Shown here one piece after another: positions 16,402 through 21,996 of a stretch of DNA of 25,678 nucleotides. The notes below the pieces were generated by a model that made no database searches, was not told where the DNA came from, and saw only the letters and a program-made list of their open reading frames with translations. The stretch is from positions 1 through 25,678 of IMG/VR virus record IMGVR_UViG_3300048828_000477; one strand, given 5' to 3'. Made by a program: the position numbers and the translations under genes. The number at the start of each line of letters is the position of its first letter. Position 1 is the stretch's first letter. Origin of the DNA: a virus.

Positions 16402-16575
16402 ATGACAATCTCAAATTCAATTTTTCAAAACAAAACTTTCTTTCAAATTTATTATTGCTCTAAACATAAAATGTATGATTTTACAATACTAAACTCTAAA
16501 ACAAAAAAAGTTATATATCATTACCACTTTTCAAATCTAAATGATATCAACAAATTAATACAACAATATAAATAA
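16402..16575 (+). CDS. Small protein after P1, function unknown
   Basis: A 57-residue frame (MTISNSIFQNKTFFQIYYCS, ending NDINKLIQQYK) starting 25 bases after the promoter's GATAATATA block. Lys/Asn/Ile-rich with a possible small alpha/beta fold: a strand pair around YDFTILNSKTKKVIYHY, then a C-terminal helix. The layout (strand pair plus basic helix) is similar in style to the 44-aa gene that follows. No family recognised. Confidence 0.6.
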   Translation: MTISNSIFQNKTFFQIYYCSKHKMYDFTILNSKTKKVIYHYHFSNLNDINKLIQQYK

Positions 16576-16591
16576 AAACAATAACCCCCTA

Positions 16592-16631
16592 ACAAACTAA
16601 ATACGATCGGTATTCGATAATATAAGTGAAT
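16592..16631 (+). promoter_or_regulatory. Bipartite phage promoter P2
   Basis: ACAAACTAAATACGATC, 7 bases, GATAATATA, then AGTGAATC. Serves the genes starting at 16649 and 16785. Confidence 0.8.
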
Positions 16632-16648
16632 CTAAAATAATAATAATT

Positions 16649-16783
16649 ATGAAAAATCAGAAATTATATATAATAAGTTTATATCCATACGATGATATCT
16701 ACCAAGTGGTCGACATTGAAGACGATGTTGTATTTCAAGGAAGTGAAGAGGATTGTAAAAAGTATAAACAACTAAATATATAA
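16649..16783 (+). CDS. Small acidic protein, function unknown
   Basis: A 44-residue frame from ATG 16649 (MKNQKLYIISLYPYDDIYQV, then VDIEDDVVFQGSEEDCKKYK). Pattern of strand, strand, helix, typical of tiny phage modulators such as host-enzyme inhibitors, but no family is recognised. It starts 25 bases after promoter P2 and ends one base before the next ATG, so the pair is coupled. Confidence 0.6.
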   Translation: MKNQKLYIISLYPYDDIYQVVDIEDDVVFQGSEEDCKKYKQLNI

Positions 16784-16784
16784 T

Positions 16785-16925
16785 ATGTACAGATCAGAAA
16801 TCAGAACCAGACCAGATGGAACCAGTTACGTGCAATGTATCTGGATCGGAGACCAGACCAAGGATCAGGCCAGGGAACAGCAACTGATCGCGGCTCAGCT
16901 CAAAGCCTGGAACACGACTGAGTAA
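16785..16925 (+). CDS. Small GC-rich gene, Gln/Arg-rich protein
   Basis: A 46-residue frame (MYRSEIRTRPDGTSYVQCIW, then IGDQTKDQAREQQLIAAQLK). Beta-hairpin then a Gln/Ala-rich helix. Its base composition is clearly more GC-rich than neighbouring early genes and uses codons such as CTG, CTC, GCG and GCC that neighbours avoid, suggesting transfer or a link to the GC-rich control blocks on both sides. Start is one base after the previous stop. Confidence 0.55.
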   Translation: MYRSEIRTRPDGTSYVQCIWIGDQTKDQAREQQLIAAQLKAWNTTE

Positions 16926-16995
16926 TGCTCAGGACCGGAGGCGTTAGCCGAAGGCTGTATAGCACGCGTATAGCATACGCTGTATAGCATACACA
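16926..16995. promoter_or_regulatory. GC-rich operator cluster with three GTATAGCA sites
   Basis: GTATAGCA at 16957-16964, 16968-16975 and 16982-16989, the middle one within the perfect inverted repeat GCGTAT-AGC-ATACGC. Preceded by small hairpins (AGCC-GAA-GGCT). The cluster directly abuts promoter P3. Confidence 0.7.
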
Positions 16996-17030
16996 CTAAA
17001 TACGATCTTATTTCGATAATATAAGTGAAT
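16996..17030 (+). promoter_or_regulatory. Bipartite phage promoter P3
   Basis: ATACGATC, 7 bases, GATAATATA, AGTGAATAAC. Identical to P4 from the CGATAATATA block onward for about 28 bases. Confidence 0.8.
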
Positions 17031-17049
17031 AACAAATAAAATATAAATT

Positions 17050-17166
17050 ATGAATAACTTAGAAAAATTATTAAAAATTGAAAAAATAGTAAAAATAGTA
17101 AATCAAAAAGATCTAAACGAATATATTAAAGTTCTAATAGAAATTGAAAAAGAATATACAAACTAA
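17050..17166 (+). CDS. Tiny helical protein, function unknown
   Basis: A 38-residue frame (MNNLEKLLKIEKIVKIVNQK, ending EKEYTN) with Leu/Ile at heptad positions, consistent with one amphipathic or leucine-zipper-like helix, perhaps for dimerisation. Follows promoter P3; its stop codon lies in the upstream box of P4. Could be a non-functional spacer frame, but start, leader and neighbours fit a gene. Confidence 0.5.
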   Translation: MNNLEKLLKIEKIVKIVNQKDLNEYIKVLIEIEKEYTN

Positions 17167-17197
17167 ACACGAAGACTATTCGATAATATAAGTGAAT
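17161..17197 (+). promoter_or_regulatory. Bipartite phage promoter P4
   Basis: ACACGAAG (one of the weaker first boxes), 7 bases, GATAATATA, AGTGAATAAC. Drives the 112-aa gene. Confidence 0.75.
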
Positions 17198-17234
17198 AAC
17201 AAATAAAATAATAATAACTAAATAAATTTAAATT

Positions 17235-17573
17235 ATGTCAAATCAAGAATTAATTACAAACGCGATCGCAAAAATGTCAAACGAAGAAAAAGCGACTATC
17301 TTCCCACCGATCACAAGAGCCAACTTCGTAGTCCGTAAATCATGGCTCGGCCGAAATCAAATCATAACTTTCAACACGAAAGCGACCAAGACAAAGCCAA
17401 GTGTCAAAGTAACTTACAACCACGATGAAGTACTGGAACTAATGCTCCCGAAACTAAACATCATGCCATGTTGGATCAAACGAGGGTACTGGTCACAGTC
17501 GACAGATATGCCGGCTAACACGAGACATCTGTCAGATCGTGTAACAATTGAAACTGAGGCTACTGAAAAGTAG
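17235..17573 (+). CDS. 112-aa early protein, function unknown
   Basis: A soluble, slightly basic protein. The N-terminal helix (MSNQELITNAIAKMSNEEK) is followed by a beta-rich middle (RANFVVRKSWLGRNQIITFN) and IMPCWIKRGYWSQS. Codon choice is somewhat more GC-rich than most neighbours. The start follows a 37-base A-rich leader after P4. The only downstream feature is palindrome R2, 23 bases after the stop, suggesting this ends the first early transcript. No family recognised; no enzyme motif visible. Confidence 0.7.
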   Translation: MSNQELITNAIAKMSNEEKATIFPPITRANFVVRKSWLGRNQIITFNTKATKTKPSVKVTYNHDEVLELMLPKLNIMPCWIKRGYWSQSTDMPANTRHLSDRVTIETEATEK

Positions 17574-17596
17574 TCTTAGGATCAACCCCTAAAAAC

Positions 17597-17643
17597 GTGA
17601 CAATAGCCTACTATTATATTAATATAACAAGCTAACGTCACAC
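17597..17643. repeat. Imperfect palindrome copy R2
   Basis: 47 bases, arms GTGACAATAGC and GCTAACGTCACAC around an AT-rich core, followed by TTTTT. Placed just after the 112-aa gene, it could act as an intrinsic terminator as well as a protein site. Confidence 0.85.
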
Positions 17644-17776
17644 TTTTTAACCTTTCCGCTTCGGATGTTCCGTTGCGAGACCTTGGCCTGGGTATTTTGC
17701 TATACACCGGAAGAGTAGACTCCGCCCTACACGACGTTTAAATGCTATACATCACCCAATATGCTACGATCTTAAG
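17644..17776. other. Gene-free region with two TGCTATAC sites
   Basis: A moderately GC-rich stretch (about 17650-17740) with TGCTATAC at 17698-17705 and 17743-17750. Near 17765 lies TACGATCTTAAGTGAA, which looks like promoter P3 with about 14 bases including GATAATAT deleted. No credible gene. Confidence 0.6.
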
Positions 17777-17869
17777 TGAAAATCACCTAAAAACCTCCAC
17801 TTTGTAGGCAAATTAACTAAAAAACACTCTATTTGTAGTGAAATTACCTACTTTTACTCACTTTGAGAG
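17777..17869 (+). repeat. Three tandem 31-bp repeats (iteron-like)
   Basis: Units at 17777-17807, 17808-17838 and 17839-17869. Shared features are a TGAAA/GCAAAT start, ACCTA/AACTA in the middle and a CNCTNTTTGTAG or CACTTTGAGA end. The first two end in an identical TTTGTAG. No gaps between units. Tandem, gap-free repeats beside a regulatory cluster are typical of initiator or repressor binding sites. Confidence 0.65.
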
Positions 17870-17920
17870 GTGTTGTAATACTTTCTCTACTATTTTTACT
17901 CACTAATATTTTTACACCTT

Positions 17921-17961
17921 TACAAAACAAATACGATCACCTAACGATAATATATGTGAAT
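17921..17961 (+). promoter_or_regulatory. Bipartite phage promoter P5
   Basis: ATACGATC, 7 bases, GATAATATA, TGTGAATTT. First promoter of the second rightward gene group. Confidence 0.8.
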
Positions 17962-17976
17962 TTAAAAATAATAACA

Positions 17977-18162
17977 ATGAAAACTACAAAATACTACTTT
18001 AACCCTGAGACCATCAATCACTTTCAATTCTTAAGTTCTTATCTTTCGGGTGAAGATCTTTACGAAAAAATCCAAGAATTCGTCGAAATAGACTGTACTT
18101 TGGAAGATGGCGAAACAGAAGAAGAATTAGCGAATGAATTGTTAAAACAAGTAACAAACTAA
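17977..18162 (+). CDS. Acidic 61-aa protein, function unknown
   Basis: Begins MKTTKYYFNPETINHFQFLS at the ATG 23 bases after P5's GATAATATA. An upstream in-frame ATG at 17863 is rejected because it lies before the promoter and inside the tandem repeats. The C-terminal half (EIDCTLEDGETEEELANELL) is very acidic and helical, resembling DNA-mimic or anti-restriction-style proteins in charge, but there is no recognised family. Ends TN-stop in a sequence that matches the promoter's upstream box, although no promoter follows here. Confidence 0.6.
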   Translation: MKTTKYYFNPETINHFQFLSSYLSGEDLYEKIQEFVEIDCTLEDGETEEELANELLKQVTN

Positions 18163-18164
18163 AT

Positions 18165-18251
18165 ATGAGAGAATATCACGGATTTAATAGCGAACAAGAG
18201 TATGAAGAGTATGCACAGTTAATGTGGTTAATAAATAATAATAAAGTATAA
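18165..18251 (+). CDS. Very short protein, 28 aa
   Basis: Frame MREYHGFNSEQEYEEYAQLM, ending WLINNNKV, between two well-spaced genes (2 bases and 1 base). Helical with several Tyr and Glu. Real status depends on expression; position in a coupled string supports it. Confidence 0.45.
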   Translation: MREYHGFNSEQEYEEYAQLMWLINNNKV

Positions 18252-18252
18252 T

Positions 18253-18411
18253 ATGAAACTAACAAATAGAGAAATGAACGTGTTATTGGTCGCTCTAGAC
18301 CATATGGAAGAACACATAACGGATTTAATGGAAGACCGCACTTTAAGAGGTGATATGTGGCAAGAACGGTTAGATGCGTGTGAATCTATAAGAACTAAAA
18401 TAAAAAAGTAA
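18253..18411 (+). CDS. Small helical protein, 52 aa
   Basis: MKLTNREMNVLLVALDHMEE, then HITDLMEDRTLRGDMWQERL, ending RTKIKK. All helical with Met/Leu-rich faces. The tandem order of small genes with one- to three-base gaps (18165, 18253, 18415) is typical of a translationally coupled early operon. No family recognised. Confidence 0.6.
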   Translation: MKLTNREMNVLLVALDHMEEHITDLMEDRTLRGDMWQERLDACESIRTKIKK

Positions 18412-18414
18412 ACT

Positions 18415-18636
18415 ATGATGACAATGAAAGAAGCGTGTGCATACGTCGCACAAAAGAGAAAAGCGGATGCTATACAACACCGCAAAACGGTAACTCAGGG
18501 TGAATATTGTTCAGGGTTGACAGCGAAAGAATACCGAAAAGTAAAAACTAAAGGTAAAGGATCGGGTAGTAAAGGTAGATCATTCTCCCACACTAAATTG
18601 TGGAATCACTACAACCAACCAGTGACTACAAACTAA
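18415..18636 (+). CDS. Small basic protein, 73 aa
   Basis: MMTMKEACAYVAQKRKADAI is helical; then QHRKTVTQGEYCSGLTAKEY and a basic, Gly/Ser-rich tail (KVKTKGKGSGSKGRSFSHTK). Two Cys. The charge suggests nucleic-acid binding. The start could also be the second or third ATG in MMTM. Contains a TGCTATAC at 18468-18475. Its stop codon falls within promoter P6. No family recognised. Confidence 0.6.
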   Translation: MMTMKEACAYVAQKRKADAIQHRKTVTQGEYCSGLTAKEYRKVKTKGKGSGSKGRSFSHTKLWNHYNQPVTTN

Positions 18637-18668
18637 ATACGATCACCTATCGATAATATTAATGAATT
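18627..18668 (+). promoter_or_regulatory. Bipartite phage promoter P6
   Basis: ACAAACTAAATACGATC, 7 bases, GATAATATT (last base differs), AATGAATTT. The TAA of the box doubles as the stop of the previous gene. Confidence 0.8.
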
Positions 18669-18683
18669 TAAAAACTAAGTATA

Positions 18684-18806
18684 ATGATTAAAATACAGGA
18701 ATGGCAGTGGAATATAGTAAAAGAAGTATTATATGACTACTTAGACGAGTACGATCACCGAGAAGACGTAAGAGAGGTATTAATTAAAGTAAACGAACAA
18801 TTATGA
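18684..18806 (+). CDS. Small acidic protein, 40 aa
   Basis: MIKIQEWQWNIVKEVLYDYL, then DEYDHREDVREVLIKVNEQL. Helical, with Trp/Tyr hydrophobic patches at one end. Four-base overlap (ATGA) with the next gene indicates coupling. No family recognised. Confidence 0.55.
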   Translation: MIKIQEWQWNIVKEVLYDYLDEYDHREDVREVLIKVNEQL

Positions 18807-18901
18807 GAAAATTTACACACAAAGTACTATTTGTACTAAAGCGAGTCAACAAAGTATTAACCGATCTTGGCACCGCAGCGGCCTGGGCAATAAGAAATTA
18901 A
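18803..18901 (+). CDS. Tiny basic protein, 32 aa
   Basis: MRKFTHKVLFVLKRVNKVLT, then DLGTAAAWAIRN. Amphipathic, basic helix that could associate with membrane or nucleic acid. Starts within the previous stop and ends two bases before the next ATG. Confidence 0.5.
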   Translation: MRKFTHKVLFVLKRVNKVLTDLGTAAAWAIRN

Positions 18902-18903
18902 CT

Positions 18904-19158
18904 ATGGAATTATGTGAAAATATAACCGTAAACGGTTGGGAATTTGAACTAGTAAAAAACGATGTAGATGACATATTCTACCAATGTAGAGGCGAAGTAA
19001 TGTACGACGACGAACACGATGAAATGCCAGAACCAAGTCTTTGGCGAGCAGCGCAAAAATTAGTAGATATACTAGTGAATGACGGCTTAAGAGTATACGC
19101 CGGTCACTCTGAAAAGGGCTGGGTAGAAGTAACAATAAATGTAAATAATGGAACATAG
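18904..19158 (+). CDS. 84-aa acidic early protein, function unknown
   Basis: MELCENITVNGWEFELVKND, then VDDIFYQCRGEVMYDDEHDE. Acidic, alpha/beta, with a mid-protein helix (SLWRAAQKLVDILVNDGLRV) and a C-terminal strand (GWVEVTINVNNGT). Resembles small host-modulator proteins in build only. The next gene starts 11 bases before its stop. No family recognised. Confidence 0.65.
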   Translation: MELCENITVNGWEFELVKNDVDDIFYQCRGEVMYDDEHDEMPEPSLWRAAQKLVDILVNDGLRVYAGHSEKGWVEVTINVNNGT

Positions 19159-19402
19159 AGGATATTCATATAAAGAAATTAGAGTAACAAATTGGCGAGA
19201 TGTCACGTCAACAATGTACCAATGCAATGACGTTGATCTACTCGAGCACACAGATGTAAGCGTGTTTACAAAGTTCACTGAAAAACGAATGCAAGAAGCG
19301 ATCGACTACTACATAGATAATGTAGAATACCATAAAAGCTTAAAACCATTAACCGAAAAAGCGGTAAAAGATTTTTACAAACTGAATACGATTAAAGATT
19401 GA
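19148..19402 (+). CDS. 84-aa early protein, function unknown
   Basis: MEHRGYSYKEIRVTNWRDVT, then STMYQCNDVDLLEHTDVSVF, with a helical C-terminal half (KRMQEAIDYYIDNVEYHKSL). Shares Cys-containing strand and helix layout with the previous gene, and both contain YQC, but I cannot call them paralogues. Its last codons (LNTIKD) and TGA stop are formed by promoter P7, so the promoter is inside the gene end. Confidence 0.65.
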   Translation: MEHRGYSYKEIRVTNWRDVTSTMYQCNDVDLLEHTDVSVFTKFTEKRMQEAIDYYIDNVEYHKSLKPLTEKAVKDFYKLNTIKD

Positions 19403-19417
19403 TAATATATACGAATC
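19382..19417 (+). promoter_or_regulatory. Bipartite phage promoter P7
   Basis: ATACGATT, 7 bases, GATAATATA, TACGAATCT. Entirely overlaps the end of the upstream coding region; the stop TGA is the first bases of its GATAAT box. Confidence 0.75.
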
Positions 19418-19430
19418 TAAAACTAATATA

Positions 19431-19613
19431 ATGAAAAATACAATTAAATTTATCCACTCAAAACAAATAGTATTAAACGGTAAAGTATACAAACCATATC
19501 TTGTCGGTGAGTTACCATCAACGTTCGGTTTTATCTACAACGAAGATAAAGATCAAGAAGGTATAACTGAGTGGTTCAACTACAAAGGATTAACTTACTT
19601 AAAAAAACAATAG
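19431..19613 (+). CDS. 60-aa protein, function unknown
   Basis: MKNTIKFIHSKQIVLNGKVY, then KPYLVGELPSTFGFIYNEDK. Beta-rich beginning then a short helix (QEGITEWFNYKGLTYLKKQ). Starts 22 bases after P7's GATAATATA. Three bases separate the stop TAG from the next ATG region. No family recognised. Confidence 0.6.
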   Translation: MKNTIKFIHSKQIVLNGKVYKPYLVGELPSTFGFIYNEDKDQEGITEWFNYKGLTYLKKQ

Positions 19614-19614
19614 T

Positions 19615-19734
19615 ATGAAGTTAACAGCGGATCTACTACAAGAACTATCAATGTACATCAACCTCAACTATGAAGATGATTGGTACTTACAAGAAAAAGT
19701 AAATGAATTAAAAACTAGAATATATGAGCAATAA
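19615..19734 (+). CDS. 39-aa protein, function unknown
   Basis: MKLTADLLQELSMYINLNYE, then DDWYLQEKVNELKTRIYEQ. Two helices with a central acidic aromatic patch. The start of the next gene lies in its last 11 bases, so the two are coupled. Confidence 0.5.
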   Translation: MKLTADLLQELSMYINLNYEDDWYLQEKVNELKTRIYEQ

Positions 19735-19915
19735 AAGAAACTTATACGAAATAGCGGAGAGCGTCGCTAACATAACTCTTGAACTAATGGAAGACAGTGT
19801 TGACTGGCAACTAGGCGATTATCCCGCCGACGGTGACGAATACAATGCTATACACCAACAAGTAATGCAACGTGCGATCGAAATAATGTACAAACGAAAC
19901 ACGATCACCCAATGA
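19724..19915 (+). CDS. 63-aa acidic helical protein, function unknown
   Basis: MSNKRNLYEIAESVANITLE, then LMEDSVDWQLGDYPADGDEY, then NAIHQQVMQRAIEIMYKRNT. Mostly helical with a Trp/Asp-rich turn. It carries TGCTATAC at 19846-19853, and its last codons and TGA stop overlap promoter P8. No family recognised. Confidence 0.6.
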   Translation: MSNKRNLYEIAESVANITLELMEDSVDWQLGDYPADGDEYNAIHQQVMQRAIEIMYKRNTITQ

Positions 19916-19928
19916 TAATATAAATGTA
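19895..19928 (+). promoter_or_regulatory. Bipartite phage promoter P8 for a gene-free RNA region
   Basis: ACACGATC, 7 bases, GATAATATA, AATGTAATA. Unlike the other copies it is not followed by a start codon within 60 bases; the next real gene is at 20184. Confidence 0.75.
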
Positions 19929-20168
19929 ATACGGAAGCAAACATCGGTGGACCGGCCGGTATATCTAATGACGAAAATGTATTAGACGCCGATCACGCTT
20001 CTTTATAAAAGTTAACTGAACTGGTGAGGGATCGTTATGAACTCAGGAATGTTAACAAACCCAGCGAATAAATAACGTCTCCACTATGTGGCTAGGAAAT
20101 GTCTGGGGTAGGACGATATGGTAACGAAGATAACTTCAAACGGGTTCGATTCCCGTACGTCCGCTAAT
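19925..20168 (+). ncRNA. Structured RNA candidate with tRNA-like 3' end
   Basis: A gene-free, promoter-led stretch with strong pairing. Domain 1: GGAAGC (19933) with GCTTCT (19997), ATCGG (19943) with CCGAT (19989), TCTAAT (19964) with ATTAGA (19981). Domain 2: GGGA-bulge-CGTTAT (20028-20038) with ATAACGTCTC (20072-20081), plus CCCAG (20060) with CTGGG (20103). End: GGACG (20111) with CGTCC (20158) enclosing a GAAG-ATAA-CTTC arm and a canonical T-arm (ACGGG-TTCGATT-CCCGT, 20140-20156). The T-arm is unmistakable, but there is no D-arm or anticodon arm of normal size, no 7-bp acceptor match and no visible tmRNA tag reading ALAA. Alternatives: remnant tRNA, prophage attachment-site copy of a host tRNA 3' end, or a divergent tmRNA-like RNA. 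Borders are inferred. Confidence 0.55.
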
Positions 20169-20183
20169 TTAAAATTAAATAAA

Positions 20184-20348
20184 ATGACTAAACTATTAAA
20201 CTTTATAATTAAGGCTATAGCTTCTTTTTTAGTACTTTTAATGTTTTATATAAACTTAATAATAATAATACTATTTTGGGATGGTAAATATATGGTAGCA
20301 CCAAAAATTCTGGACATGCTATGGCAATCAAAAGATGAAGAAAAATAA
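20184..20348 (+). CDS. Small membrane protein, function unknown
   Basis: 54 residues from ATG 20184. A longer in-frame start at 20118 is rejected because it would translate the T-arm of the RNA. MTKLLNFIIKAIASFLVLLM, then FYINLIIIILFWDGKYMVAP. Residues about 8-33 are one long or two short hydrophobic spans, with a basic N-terminus and acidic C-terminus (WQSKDEEK). Could be a lysis-timing, superinfection-exclusion or host-membrane protein. Reads through from P8 after the RNA. Confidence 0.6.
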   Translation: MTKLLNFIIKAIASFLVLLMFYINLIIIILFWDGKYMVAPKILDMLWQSKDEEK

Positions 20349-20369
20349 TAATAAATAAATTATAGTAAA

Positions 20370-20573
20370 ATGAGTAAGACAAAATTTAACGGATTTGAAA
20401 AGTATTTCATCCAAACAGCGTTAAAACACGCTATTCAAGAAGCAGAAACAGATGTATTAGCTACTGAATCTGAAGGTAAAAGATCATTGTATGCACCCGG
20501 TTATTTCACTATGGTAGGTAATGAGATCATTGATAAAGTAAACAGTATGACACTTAAAAAATACCAAGATTAA
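20370..20573 (+). CDS. 67-aa conserved phage protein, function unknown
   Basis: MSKTKFNGFEKYFIQTALKH, then AIQEAETDVLATESEGKRSL, then YAPGYFTMVGNEIIDKVNSM. I recall this pattern (a helical N-terminus, then GKR-x-x-(Y/F)-A-x-GYFTM and VGNE-x-x-DKVNS) in marine phages, always without function. Well-formed start with an A-rich leader. Followed by P9. Confidence 0.7.
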   Translation: MSKTKFNGFEKYFIQTALKHAIQEAETDVLATESEGKRSLYAPGYFTMVGNEIIDKVNSMTLKKYQD

Positions 20574-20576
20574 TTA

Positions 20577-20616
20577 CAAACTAAACACGACTACCGATCG
20601 ATAATATATATGAATT
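20577..20616 (+). promoter_or_regulatory. Bipartite phage promoter P9
   Basis: ACAAACTAAACACGACT, 7 bases, GATAATATA, TATGAATTT. Serves the coupled gene string starting at 20632. Confidence 0.8.
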
Positions 20617-20631
20617 TAAAATACAAATAGC

Positions 20632-20865
20632 ATGAATAATTTACTACAATCAATCAAACCTAAGTACATCAAACTTATTAAACAAAGTGACTACAAGTTT
20701 ACGTCAACAAGAATTATTGCTAAACTAGAAAGTAGCAAATGGTATGGTGAGCTAACCATACAGGAGATCAGAGATATATACGATATGTGTAATATAAATG
20801 CACTCAGAGTATCAGCGTGGGATTACAGATTCGGCGATAACATTCTAATAGACGGCGATGACTAA
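20632..20865 (+). CDS. 77-aa protein, function unknown
   Basis: MNNLLQSIKPKYIKLIKQSD, then YKFTSTRIIAKLESSKWYGE, then LTIQEIRDIYDMCNINALRV. Alpha-helical with a basic first half and acidic end (GDNILIDGDD). First gene of a coupled run (next start 8 bases before its stop) ending near 21984. No family recognised. Confidence 0.65.
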   Translation: MNNLLQSIKPKYIKLIKQSDYKFTSTRIIAKLESSKWYGELTIQEIRDIYDMCNINALRVSAWDYRFGDNILIDGDD

Positions 20866-21073
20866 GCAAGAACTACAACTACGAGCTAGCGACAAAGCTT
20901 TCGCTAAAATGTCTATGCTCTTGATTACAATCGAGCAAAACAAAGAAGACATACGTACAGGCAACTACGGTGGTGTTACATCTACCGAGATGGATATAGT
21001 ATTAAACAGTAATAAAATAGAATTAAAGGTGTGGCAATACATCGCTAAATTAATAGAAACAGATGAAGAATAA
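20858..21073 (+). CDS. 71-aa helical protein, function unknown
   Basis: MTKQELQLRASDKAFAKMSM, then LLITIEQNKEDIRTGNYGGV, then TSTEMDIVLNSNKIELKVWQ. Two long helices with a Gly-Gly turn. Overlaps its neighbours by 8 and 11 bases, so translation is coupled. No family recognised. Confidence 0.6.
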   Translation: MTKQELQLRASDKAFAKMSMLLITIEQNKEDIRTGNYGGVTSTEMDIVLNSNKIELKVWQYIAKLIETDEE

Positions 21074-21731
21074 ATTTATAACCGATGCGTTAATAACTCA
21101 GAGAATGGCTGACAAAGGTTGGATCGAAGGATGCGACGACGAGCATGCTAGAAACCAAGTACTTGCACACTATGAGTGCGAGATAACAGATCAATGGCAA
21201 AACCCTGACTTCAGCATATACGAAGAGTCAACCGCTGACGGCTACTCTGTATGGATAGCTTCCGCTGATACAAATCGCATAAGTATAAGTGAAGATGTAT
21301 ACTATTATGACGGTGATCTTTGCGATGTGCTATACGAAACAATACCAGACTACAACCGTATATACTGCGACTGTGAAGATATTATTGAAGATGCTATCAC
21401 TAGACACTACGAAGATCTATTATTTAAAATGGAAGACGAAATTATAGATGAACTACTTAATGAAGGTTATAACCATAAAATAGTTACTCCTATAAACCCA
21501 TTACAGTACATAGAAATGATCTCTCAAGACTATCAATTTAATAAAGACGACGAGCATTACTGCGGATTTATAAATATAGACACAAGTGACGATTATAAGT
21601 ACTTAGCGTATGCCGTTGATGTTGTTAAAGATAGAAATAGATATGAGATCATAGCTAATCACTATGGCTTAACTATCAAGAGAGCAGTTAAAGGTGAACT
21701 AATATTTAATGAGCTAAAAGATGAAAACTAA
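21063..21731 (+). CDS. 222-aa acidic early protein, function unknown
   Basis: The largest early protein in the window and strongly acidic. MKNKFITDALITQRMADKGW, then IEGCDDEHARNQVLAHYECE. The middle (VYYYDGDLCDVLYETIPDYN, then RIYCDCEDIIEDAITRHYED) is rich in Asp/Glu/Tyr with several Cys (CDDEH, CDCED). Length and charge fit an anti-host protein such as a DNA mimic, but I see no active-site motif. TGCTATAC occurs at 21328-21335. Ends in an 11-base overlap with the next gene. Confidence 0.65.
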   Translation: MKNKFITDALITQRMADKGWIEGCDDEHARNQVLAHYECEITDQWQNPDFSIYEESTADGYSVWIASADTNRISISEDVYYYDGDLCDVLYETIPDYNRIYCDCEDIIEDAITRHYEDLLFKMEDEIIDELLNEGYNHKIVTPINPLQYIEMISQDYQFNKDDEHYCGFINIDTSDDYKYLAYAVDVVKDRNRYEIIANHYGLTIKRAVKGELIFNELKDEN

Positions 21732-21984
21732 AAAACAAACAGTACCTAAGTGGTTTAAAGGAACCATATACAGTAAAGGCGAAACAGTAACCAACCCATT
21801 CAGTGGCGAATGCTATACACTTAACGGTCTTGAGCTCTCTATATACGACTTTATTATGGGTAGCCAATATGTATTTGAAGTAGCACCTAAAACTGTTACA
21901 CCTAAACAAGTCAGTGAATTTCAAAAAGCGTTAAACTGGTTTCGTAAAAATAACATTGAAGCTTATATGGTATTGTTAGATTAA
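21721..21984 (+). CDS. Conserved phage protein (PKWFKG...SIYDFIMG type)
   Basis: 87 residues: MKTKKQTVPKWFKGTIYSKG, then ETVTNPFSGECYTLNGLELS, then IYDFIMGSQYVFEVAPKTVT. I recall this order (PKWFKG, NPFSGE, LNG-EL-IYDFIMG, ALNWFRKNN-EAYM-LLD) from cyanophages and other marine phages, where it is unassigned. A small alpha/beta fold is likely. TGCTATAC lies at 21811-21818. Coupled to the 222-aa gene. Confidence 0.75.
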   Translation: MKTKKQTVPKWFKGTIYSKGETVTNPFSGECYTLNGLELSIYDFIMGSQYVFEVAPKTVTPKQVSEFQKALNWFRKNNIEAYMVLLD

Positions 21985-21996
21985 TAACAAAAAACC

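Noticed and set aside
16026-16420. Long reading frames on both strands across the GC-rich block (100, 91 and 139 aa)
   Set aside because: They read as Pro/Arg/Ser/Gly-rich low complexity, use codons unlike every neighbour, overlap each other on both strands, and high GC lowers stop frequency by chance.
17863-17976. Upstream start that would extend the 61-aa protein to 99 aa
   Set aside because: The extension runs through the end of the tandem repeats and promoter P5, so its start would precede the promoter. ATG 17977 has the standard spacing.
18228-18485. 85-aa frame on the minus strand in the early block
   Set aside because: It is opposite three well-coupled rightward genes and has no leader or promoter; a chance antisense frame.
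20101-20168. Ordinary tRNA gene
   Set aside because: T-arm is good but there is no D-arm, no 7-nt anticodon loop on a 5-bp stem, and only 5 acceptor pairs at the wrong distance.
19925-20168. Standard tmRNA or group I intron
   Set aside because: No tag frame ending ALAA-stop, no typical tmRNA 5' end pairing with the 3' end, and none of the conserved intron core words.
20118-20183. Upstream start that would extend the small membrane protein to 76 aa
   Set aside because: The added residues (NGFDSRTSA) are the familiar false translation of a tRNA T-arm; ATG 20184 has a normal A-rich leader.
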